From: Moraxellaceae bacterium
Lineage (GTDB): Bacteria > Pseudomonadota > Gammaproteobacteria > Pseudomonadales > UBA3067
Reading direction: 5' to 3'
Assembly (NCBI GenBank): GCA_002401525.1
Contig: NVTH01000017.1
Span: 18,384-29,109 of the forward strand
Length of the DNA: 10,726 nt
Part shown: in pieces, positions 4,822-10,726 of the stretch
How positions within the stretch are numbered: position 1 is the first letter of the stretch
How the letters are laid out: each line of letters opens with the position of its first letter
The notes under the pieces: model-generated
What the model was told of the DNA's origin: nothing
Database searches by the model: none
What the model saw: the letters and a program-made list of their open reading frames with translations, nothing else
Position numbers and translations under genes: made by a program

Positions 4822-7800
4822 TTACAAATTGCTCCGATTTTTCATCTTTTTTGTATCGAGCAGGCAACAGTTCCCTTAATGAGGTGAAACTTTTTCTGAC
4901 CCATTCGTCATAAATTAATTGTAAAACTAATTCGGTATTACTTTCGTGTATTTCAATGGCTTGATCTTCTATAGGCAGCGCTTGCTCTTCCAGTAGGATT
5001 TCGTATTGTTCCAATTCGATATCATTCAGCGCGCTTGGCCTTTCGCTGGCGATCAATTCTACCGCTAATTGACGGTAGATTTCACCCATTCGAAAGGTGG
5101 AGGCTGTTGTGAAGTCGGCGACGCCAATTTCCAATACCAGTCGATAGGCCTCGAGCGTTTGTTTCATTAGGCGCTGTTTGGCTTTTAAGGATTTTTTCAA
5201 CGGCAAAGTGAGCTGAACGGCCAAAAAGGATTTATAGACCGGATCTGCCAGGGTGAAGGTGGCCCAGGCTGCCAAATAGAGGGTTCGATCGGTGTTTTTA
5301 TCGCCTTGAGTTAGATAATTTTTCTGCAATTTACTGAGCCAGAAGTTTCTTTTTAAGGTGTCATTAAGCGCTCCATAGAGATTGACCAGCCGGAATTGCG
5401 CTTCGGCTCGTTGTTCTAAGGGTTGCTCAAAGCCCCAAATATATTTTTTATAGACTCGGATCGCCTGTTCGGTTTGTTGGGCTTTATCACGCAGTTCAGC
5501 GGCATGCCAAAGTGTCTGCCTTGAAAGCTCGATGTCGGTGTCTTGATAACGATTGGAAATGGTTTCCATTTCAATGGCGGCGAGTGCCCATTGCTGAGTA
5601 CTTTCGTAGGCAAGTGCTAATTTGTCTGGAATGGTATCGACTAATTTATTGTCAGAATAAAGGCTACGGAATCGAGTCAGAACCTCGATTGCTTGGGGCC
5701 ATCGGTTTTCTTCTAAATACAAATTGGCGGCATCAAACTCCGCATTGGGTCTGATTTTAGAGTTTGGAAAGACTTGGCCAACCCGTAAAAACTGCTCGGC
5801 CGCTAAAAGCTTAAGGTTATTATCGCGTAATATTTCGCCTTGTTTATAGATCGAGGTGACTTGCTGCTCCAAAAACCGAAGCCGTTGATTAGCACTGAAG
5901 CCTTGGAAGTCGAGTAATGTTTTATAGGCCCGTTCGGCTCGGGCGTAATGGGTCAGGTCAAATTCTCCGTCGGCGATAGTGAGCCAGGCTTTTTTCTGCA
6001 AGGACACGGTGGGTGCCGGGTTGAGCACCACAATCCAGCGGCTTGTTTCCACTGCGCCTGCAAGGTCTTTTATAAATAGTTGGTCAATCCTAGCCGCGTC
6101 TAGAATTTGGGGCACTCGTTGATCAAAGCTATATCTTTCTGAAAACATTAACCCATGGCGAATTTTTTTCTTAATCCAGTCTTCTCGAGTAGGGGTTGTT
6201 GTAGGGATTGTTGTAGGGATTGTTGTCGAGCCAGCCAGTGAATCTTCCGACGAAGTTTGCTTAGCTTCCTTCGGCAGGGCGCTGAGTAATTTTTGATACG
6301 CCACTAATGCGAAATAACTGGCATCTGCATTGGCCTGTGAAACTCCACTGTAGTCATTGGCCGTGTGATTGAATTCAATAATGGCTTCGGCGTATTTCCG
6401 GCCCGAAAATAGGCTTTCTGCAAGCAGAAGGTTTATTTGTCTCGCGTCGTCGTCTTGGATGAAGGTGGCTAACAGTTGTTGATACCAATTAGCAGCGATT
6501 AAATAGCCTGCTGGATAAGTGCTTTTTTGTGCAAGCGCATGATAGTGGGATGCGATGTCCCAAAGGTGTTTTTTAAGCTCGGGTTTAAGCGCTTTTAGAG
6601 TTTGTTTTTCGATGTCGTTGTAAGGGCTTTGAGCCTGCGCTATTTGATGGTACACCTGCCAAAACTCACTTTGTGCGCCAAATTGTGTAACGTAATCTTC
6701 TTTGGCTGGAAGTATTAGGCTAGGAAATCCACCTTTTGTATAGGCTGCAATAATGGATGATTGAAAGCTGGGTGCTAGAGCGTGTAAAGGGTGCACCGAG
6801 ATAAATGTTTGGTAAGAATCAGCGGCGTCTTTATAACGTTCTTGGTGTAAATAGAGATCACTTAATGCTGCGTAAATTTCGGACTCGTAATTTCTGCCGC
6901 CCATCTTTTCAAACTTGGCTTGCAACGATTTGGGGCCGTCCAAGTGTGAGTAAGTTAAGCTAATCACTCGCTGGGTATCGCTTAATAATTTTCGAGCCGA
7001 TTTTTTAACGCCATGTTGAGCGGCTTCTTCCATTAGATAATCTAACAATTCGAAAAAGGCGTCCCCGGCTTGATGATATTCGCTGAGCTTAAACAAACTC
7101 CAACCGTATTTGTAGATTGCTTGTTGGTAAAAGCGTTGGTTATTTCTGCGAGACAATATTTGATGGTAGGCATCGGCGGCTGGATGGAAATCGCCATCGC
7201 TGAATAATATTTCACCGCGTCGAAATTGAGCCTCCTGGTAATAAGTACTTTCTGGGTGCTCCAACACCAATCTATTGAGCATTTCGAGAGAGCGTTCGAT
7301 TTCTCCCATAAGGTCGTAGACTTTAGCCAGTAGGTAATAGGTTTCTGCTCGCTTGCTTCCTTCAACCCCCGATTGTAGAAAACTTTCATAGAGTGTGATG
7401 GCATTTTCATAGCCGATGTCGAGGTATTGGTTTTGGTATTCATCAATCTTAATCAAGGTGCCACTAGTGGCGGCTCCATCGATGGCGGTTTGATCCGTGT
7501 CAGTGATTATATCTTCGATGCCCTCGTTTTCTGCTGCCATCATTGTTAGGTCAGCCATGCGTCTTAGAACGCGCTGCCTCGCTTCGGGGTCATCCGAGTG
7601 CTTTAATATTTGCTGATAACTTTTGAGGGACTGTTCAACGGGGACTTGAGGCAAGGGGGCGACGGATATTTTTATTTCTTGTTGTTCAGTTTCACCGACA
7701 GTAGGACCTTCTATGCTGCCAGCATTGCTACCAATATTATGCTCCATGTTAATTGCTTGATTCGTCTTCGACGGCCAAAGCTGGCAGCCGCTAAGTAGAA

Positions 7801-7885
7801 CCATCGCGGTTAGGGTGAGTACTCTTAGTGTCCAAGTGATCGGCTTAGGAGTAATTTTCAGAGAGTGTCGTGTTAGAAAAATCAC
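4808..7885 (-). CDS. Large TPR-repeat lipoprotein, GltE/AglT-like
   Basis: This 1025-aa outer-membrane lipoprotein is likely the main periplasm-facing scaffold of the complex. The N-terminus is a basic n-region, a hydrophobic helix and the lipobox LLSGC, with Cys34 and Gln at +2 (outer-membrane sorting). From about residue 75 to 960 it is almost all paired helices with TPR/Sel1-like patterns such as YLLAKVYDLMGEIERSLEML and FRRGEILFSDGDFHPAADAY. One Thr/Pro spacer interrupts them at about 548-570. The last 70 residues are acidic and then end in IYDEWVRKSFTSLRELLPAR, which looks like a conserved C-terminal cap. The start is GTG: it forms GTGA with the stop of the preceding gene and has AAGGA about 10 nt upstream. 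In Myxococcus, GltE (AglT) is the TPR lipoprotein of the gliding complex. The match is by architecture and context, not by alignment. Confidence 0.85.
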   Translation of the reverse strand: MIFLTRHSLKITPKPITWTLRVLTLTAMVLLSGCQLWPSKTNQAINMEHNIGSNAGSIEGPTVGETEQQEIKISVAPLPQVPVEQSLKSYQQILKHSDDPEARQRVLRRMADLTMMAAENEGIEDIITDTDQTAIDGAATSGTLIKIDEYQNQYLDIGYENAITLYESFLQSGVEGSKRAETYYLLAKVYDLMGEIERSLEMLNRLVLEHPESTYYQEAQFRRGEILFSDGDFHPAADAYHQILSRRNNQRFYQQAIYKYGWSLFKLSEYHQAGDAFFELLDYLMEEAAQHGVKKSARKLLSDTQRVISLTYSHLDGPKSLQAKFEKMGGRNYESEIYAALSDLYLHQERYKDAADSYQTFISVHPLHALAPSFQSSIIAAYTKGGFPSLILPAKEDYVTQFGAQSEFWQVYHQIAQAQSPYNDIEKQTLKALKPELKKHLWDIASHYHALAQKSTYPAGYLIAANWYQQLLATFIQDDDARQINLLLAESLFSGRKYAEAIIEFNHTANDYSGVSQANADASYFALVAYQKLLSALPKEAKQTSSEDSLAGSTTIPTTIPTTTPTREDWIKKKIRHGLMFSERYSFDQRVPQILDAARIDQLFIKDLAGAVETSRWIVVLNPAPTVSLQKKAWLTIADGEFDLTHYARAERAYKTLLDFQGFSANQRLRFLEQQVTSIYKQGEILRDNNLKLLAAEQFLRVGQVFPNSKIRPNAEFDAANLYLEENRWPQAIEVLTRFRSLYSDNKLVDTIPDKLALAYESTQQWALAAIEMETISNRYQDTDIELSRQTLWHAAELRDKAQQTEQAIRVYKKYIWGFEQPLEQRAEAQFRLVNLYGALNDTLKRNFWLSKLQKNYLTQGDKNTDRTLYLAAWATFTLADPVYKSFLAVQLTLPLKKSLKAKQRLMKQTLEAYRLVLEIGVADFTTASTFRMGEIYRQLAVELIASERPSALNDIELEQYEILLEEQALPIEDQAIEIHESNTELVLQLIYDEWVRKSFTSLRELLPARYKKDEKSEQFVNEIL
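6189..6224. repeat. Three 12-bp tandem repeats in the Thr/Pro spacer of the large lipoprotein
   Basis: GTAGGGATTGTT occurs twice exactly (6201-6212, 6213-6224), and a third copy with one change lies at 6189-6200. On the minus strand they encode TTIPTTIPTTTP at about residues 554-565, a flexible spacer between two TPR blocks. Near-identity of the units suggests recent slippage; the 12-bp unit preserves frame. Confidence 0.8.
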
Positions 7886-9801
7886 TGCGCACTATTTCCT
7901 TCTACTGATGCTTTATCTTGCAATCGCGCGATGGCGAGTTGCGCATTGGCGAGTAAATTTCCAACGTGGGTCAAGCGCTGTTCAAGCAAACTTTCGGCAA
8001 TGGTTTGTAAATAACGTTGCTGACGCTCTTGGACTAAGCGGGTTTTTTGCTCTATTTCCAAGTTTCGTATTTCAATTTCGTTAATGCGCTGCTCGTATCC
8101 ACTAAATCGGTCCGCCGCGAAATGTTCGGCCTTCAACAAGTGGCGTTGCTTTTGTTCCAATTGGTATAAAGCCACTGTGGTTTGCTTTAACTGCTTCAAT
8201 AATTTCCATTCCCGGTCACTGGCTTGTTCATTGATGTCCCAGAGTAGGGCCCCTTTAGCGAGTCTCAGTTTGGCTTTTGAGGCGAGAAATTTTTCGCTGT
8301 CGGGCAATTGAGCGAGCGTATTTTCAGCCGAACCAATGCGCTGTAGGAGTTCTCTTTCTTGATTGTTTGCGAGAGAGGTTAAATTATTATTGATGATTAT
8401 TTGATGGAAACGTTGTTCATAGCGAGCGAGTTGGTGTTGTTTGTTTTCTAGCGCCACTTGGTCGAGCTGACGTTGCACTTTGGGCATCATTTGATTATGG
8501 CGTAGCTGATGATTGGTAAGCATGTCGCGAAATACCGGCATTTGTTTTTGCCATTCAGCCAAATGGAGATTAAGCGATTCTAAAAACCAATATTGTTGGA
8601 ATCCTTGATCGAATTCTTGAGAGGCAAATAGCCGAAATAAAAGGCTGGCTTCCGGGCCGTGAAGTGGAATTTCAGTGCTTTGATAATCCAAAGGTGTGTG
8701 ATGCTGCTGCACGACTTCAGTGTTGGGTTGTAATTGCGCAATCCAATTGTTGTGTTGGATATAGCTTAATGTATTCTCAATATGGATAATTTCATTTTGA
8801 TAGCTATCTCGAGCAAACTGGTAGCTTTCATAAGCATTGCTCCAGGCTTGTAAGTTTTCAAAGGTACGAGGCACCATGAGCAGCGCTTGTTGGGTGGTGG
8901 ATGAACCAGGGTCTAATTTTGAAAGAGTGACCCAGGGCGCTAGGGCTTGTTTAGTGTGTGTTCGAGTGAGATTGGCCCAGCCTAGGCCTAATAATGCTTG
9001 ATCGGCAAAAGGGCCATGTAGTCGAACTTTTTTAAATGCGATGGAGGCCAGGTAAGGTTCTTCATGATGTAAATGATAGTGGCCTAAAGCAATAGCGGCT
9101 TTGTCTCGTATCGCATCCTCTTCTTTAGTATTGACCGGCTGGGAAATTAAAGTTTGAAAACGTAACAGGGCTAAGTGGGGTTGGTTGAGCCGTAAATGAG
9201 CGATGGCGCTGTTATAACTGGCGTAGCGTTGTTTGATAGGGTCGTTTTTGATGGCATCAAAGTAATCAATTGCATGGGCATAAAATTCTTGCTGAAGCGA
9301 AATATTTCCCAGGGACTCATTTTTTTGATTCAGAATACTTTCAACCGGTTCTTTTATCTTCAGCCTTAAGATTTCTTTAGCGTTGTCTAATTTGCCTTGT
9401 TCAATATAAATTTCGGCTAGCTTTAGCCAGGCGTTGTTTTGAGTTTCTTGGTCGACTGATTTTTCGATTAATATCTTAAAAATTATTTCGGCTTGATTCA
9501 CTAAACCGTAAGATAAATACAATGACCCCAGTAATAAATCGGCATGAGGTTTGTGGTGTTTAAAGCCACCACGTTCTCGCTCAACCAGTATTTTAGTGAT
9601 GCTGGTCATGTAATGTTGTTGGTAGTAATCAAATAATAGTTCGCCATAGGGCAAATCTTTTACCTGATGCGCCTCGTCAATGCGTGGGATTAGATTTTCC
9701 ACATCGGATGGCGAACTGAAATATTGCCAAACCTTCCACCATTGATTGGGTTGTTCCGCTAATGCGTGGCAGGACCAGGTCAAAAGAATCAGGGCACACA
9801 C
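7882..9801 (-). CDS. Periplasmic TPR protein with coiled-coil C-terminal half
   Basis: This protein of about 639 aa has an N-terminal hydrophobic segment ending CHALA-EQ, which fits a signal peptidase I site. No lipobox is present. TPR-like helical pairs fill roughly residues 80-320, for example WLKLAEIYIEQGKLDNAKEIL and LGWANLTRTHTKQAL. From about 425 to 630 the sequence is Gln/Glu/Leu-rich and strongly helical, with heptad-like spacing that predicts a long coiled coil. It overlaps the large lipoprotein gene by GTGA. It may fill the role of GltC or GltD, TPR proteins of the Myxococcus complex, but I cannot choose between them. The start is doubtful: GTG at 9801 has a poor ribosome site and gives a signal peptide with no basic residues. 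The in-frame upstream sequence supplies KGNRKRP immediately before the hydrophobic core but has no ATG, GTG or TTG. Confidence 0.8.
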   Translation of the reverse strand: MCALILLTWSCHALAEQPNQWWKVWQYFSSPSDVENLIPRIDEAHQVKDLPYGELLFDYYQQHYMTSITKILVERERGGFKHHKPHADLLLGSLYLSYGLVNQAEIIFKILIEKSVDQETQNNAWLKLAEIYIEQGKLDNAKEILRLKIKEPVESILNQKNESLGNISLQQEFYAHAIDYFDAIKNDPIKQRYASYNSAIAHLRLNQPHLALLRFQTLISQPVNTKEEDAIRDKAAIALGHYHLHHEEPYLASIAFKKVRLHGPFADQALLGLGWANLTRTHTKQALAPWVTLSKLDPGSSTTQQALLMVPRTFENLQAWSNAYESYQFARDSYQNEIIHIENTLSYIQHNNWIAQLQPNTEVVQQHHTPLDYQSTEIPLHGPEASLLFRLFASQEFDQGFQQYWFLESLNLHLAEWQKQMPVFRDMLTNHQLRHNQMMPKVQRQLDQVALENKQHQLARYEQRFHQIIINNNLTSLANNQERELLQRIGSAENTLAQLPDSEKFLASKAKLRLAKGALLWDINEQASDREWKLLKQLKQTTVALYQLEQKQRHLLKAEHFAADRFSGYEQRINEIEIRNLEIEQKTRLVQERQQRYLQTIAESLLEQRLTHVGNLLANAQLAIARLQDKASVEGNSAQ

Positions 9802-9991
9802 TAACCCGGGGCGCTTTCTGTTGCCTTTTACGTCGTGATTTAAGCTGGCGATGAGGGAAGGTTTGATTGCCTTAAGCCCGTTAGTAAGCTGGATGGTGTT
9901 GGCCCTTTTTCTGTGTGGTTGGGTTGTTAATGGGGTGTTGTTGGGTTGTGATCGGATTACGAGTCTTCAATAGTGAAGCGTCGAGTGATTG
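9802..9991. other. Spacer between truncated gene and TPR gene, partly open in the TPR frame
   Basis: These 190 bp separate the stop at 9992 from the GTG at 9801. The minus-strand frame of the TPR gene stays open up to the TGA at 9967-9969, but no ATG occurs anywhere on the minus strand of this stretch. The part at about 9911-9950 is unusually rich in G and T on the plus strand, with TTGGGTTGT at 9919-9927 and 9941-9949. I see no convincing promoter or terminator. A spacer this wide before the second gene contrasts with the tight packing downstream. Confidence 0.4.
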
Positions 9992-10270
9992 TTATTGCCA
10001 TACTTTAAAGTTGAAATCGGGTTGTAGGTTATTGGGATTGGCTTCGATTTTCAGTTCGATGTATTGGGCGGCGGTACTTTTTTCGAAATCCAGTTTTGCT
10101 GCTCTTTTATAGTCCCGCCCTTTAGGACCGATGCCCGATAGTACGATTACTAATTCATGACTGCCATTTGAAACGTTGCCTGTATAAAGCCGTTGTACCG
10201 CACCTCGAGTCAGTGCGGCGATTTCTTTTTCTGTATAAAGTGAGTTAGCTACTATATCTAAGAGCTTTGA
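9992..10270 (-). pseudogene. 3' fragment of the cluster's first gene, function unknown
   Basis: The minus-strand frame is open for 92 codons before TAA at 9992-9994, but it has no start codon. Upstream of about 10270 the frame runs into glyQ sequence and meets a stop at 10325-10327. The peptide looks like real protein: [20 protein letters not shown], then GNVSNGSHELVIVLSGIGPK, then GRDYKRAAKLDFEKSTAAQY, ending DFNFKVWQ. It appears to be a beta-rich domain, perhaps binding a partner in the periplasm. I cannot name the family. Orientation and placement make it the first gene of the TPR/motor cluster, missing its 5' part and any promoter. A head-to-head junction with truncated glyQ explains the loss, by deletion or by faulty assembly. 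Confidence 0.6.
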
Positions 10271-10275
10271 TACCT
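10255..10275. other. Junction of two 5'-truncated divergent genes
   Basis: To the left, minus-strand coding of the cluster's first gene begins abruptly. To the right, plus-strand GlyQ-like coding begins at [15 protein letters not shown] and is preceded in frame by a non-GlyQ stretch and a TAA at 10236-10238. Both genes have lost their starts, and the shared intergenic region is missing. The exact base cannot be set without an intact relative; AGAGCTTTGA (10261-10270) could be the point of microhomology. Confidence 0.55.
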
Positions 10276-10517
10276 CTGAACGTGAGAGTGCAAGAATGAT
10301 TGAGGAAGGCTTACCTTTACCAGCCTATGAGTTGGTATTAAAAGCATCTCATACCTTTAATTTATTAGATGCGCGTAAGGCGATTTCGGTGACGGAACGT
10401 CAACGTTATATCTTGCGGGTACGTACCTTAGCGCGTGCAGTGGCACAAGCTTATTATGACCGTCGAGAATCTTTAGGCTTTCCGATGTTAGCTGATAACT
10501 CGGAGGCACAGTCATGA
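10263..10517 (+). pseudogene. glyQ: C-terminal fragment of glycyl-tRNA synthetase alpha subunit
   Basis: The peptide [20 protein letters not shown], then [20 protein letters not shown] and the ending [11 protein letters not shown], is the well-known GlyQ C-terminus. GlyQ is the alpha subunit of the alpha2beta2 enzyme that charges tRNA-Gly and is normally about 300 aa. Only about the last 80 residues are here; the catalytic class II core (motifs 1-3) is absent. ATG at 10296 lies inside the family sequence and is not the native start. The TGA at 10515-10517 overlaps the glyS start (ATGA), the usual glyQS arrangement. As written the gene cannot make a working subunit. An intact copy elsewhere, or an assembly error, is needed for a living cell. 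Confidence 0.85.
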
Positions 10518-10726
10518 GTGATGTTAGAGATTTATTGATTGAGCTGGGCACGGAAGAGTTGCCCCCTAAAGCGCTCAAAAAACTAATGCAAGCCTTTGAG
10601 GCAGGCATTGAACAAGGTTTAACCAAAGCCAAACTTAACTTTAGTGCGATTAAATCTTATGCCGCGCCAAGACGTTTAGCTGTGGTAGTGAATGATGTAG
10701 ACGTGTGTCAGCAGGATCGACTGGTT
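10514..10726 (+). CDS. glyS: Glycyl-tRNA synthetase beta subunit, N-terminal part (runs off the window)
   Basis: The first 71 residues are typical Gly[20 protein letters not shown] near the N-terminus and [12 protein letters not shown] at about 49-60. GlyS is the roughly 690-aa beta subunit, which contributes tRNA binding to the alpha2beta2 enzyme. GGAGG lies 7 nt before the ATG, and the start overlaps the glyQ stop by ATGA, so translation is coupled to glyQ. The gene is open to the last base of the window with no visible defect. Confidence 0.95.
   Translation, partial: MSDVRDLLIELGTEELPPKALKKLMQAFEAGIEQGLTKAKLNFSAIKSYAAPRRLAVVVNDVDVCQQDRLV

Noticed and set aside
9915..10112. Plus-strand open frame of 65 codons
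   Set aside because: It overlaps the protein-like minus-strand fragment and the G/T-rich spacer, has no good ribosome site and no recognisable family pattern.
10357..10632. Minus-strand open frame of 91 codons across the glyQ-glyS boundary
   Set aside because: The plus strand is unambiguous GlyQ C-terminus and GlyS N-terminus; this is their antisense shadow.

Overview
The window looks like gammaproteobacterial chromosome, probably from a marine or environmental lineage near Cellvibrionales/Oceanospirillales. The glycyl-tRNA synthetase segments at the right end are typical of gammaproteobacteria; the order-level guess is inference. Almost all of the window is one leftward (minus-strand) gene cluster of about 10 kb. 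It encodes an envelope-spanning, proton-driven machine of the type best known from the Agl/Glt gliding motor of Myxococcus.

Read in the direction of transcription (right to left), the cluster holds: a 5'-truncated gene of unknown function (about 9992-10270); a periplasmic TPR protein with a coiled-coil C-terminal half (7882-9801); a very large TPR lipoprotein, GltE-like (4808-7885); a second TPR lipoprotein with a Thr/Pro/Lys tail (3670-4821); and a small secreted protein (3314-3679). A 284-bp gap with a good candidate sigma70 promoter follows. Then comes a motor module: a MotA/TolQ/ExbB-family channel (2319-3029), two ExbD/TolR-family proteins (1696-2286 and 1187-1696) and a TonB-like, proline-rich inner-membrane protein with an AgmX/PglI-type C-terminal domain (234-1190). 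Within each block the genes overlap by 1-14 bp or lie about 30 bp apart, which implies translational coupling. The expected architecture is an inner-membrane proton channel (ExbB/ExbD-type) driving a TonB-like arm that crosses the periplasm toward outer-membrane TPR lipoproteins. The surface output cannot be read from the sequence; gliding, export and envelope maintenance all remain possible.

On the far left, positions 1-87 are the last 28 codons of a plus-strand gene. It converges on the cluster across a 146-bp spacer holding a REP-like palindrome and three 20-bp degenerate repeats. On the far right, positions from about 10263 carry only the last quarter of glyQ, directly followed by the start of glyS, both on the plus strand.

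Two points stand out. First, near 10255-10275 two genes that each lack their 5' part, the cluster's first gene and the normally essential glyQ, are fused head to head. This is either a deletion or an assembly chimera. Second, the first ExbD carries Asn where the family has its proton-carrying membrane Asp, while the second ExbD keeps the Asp.
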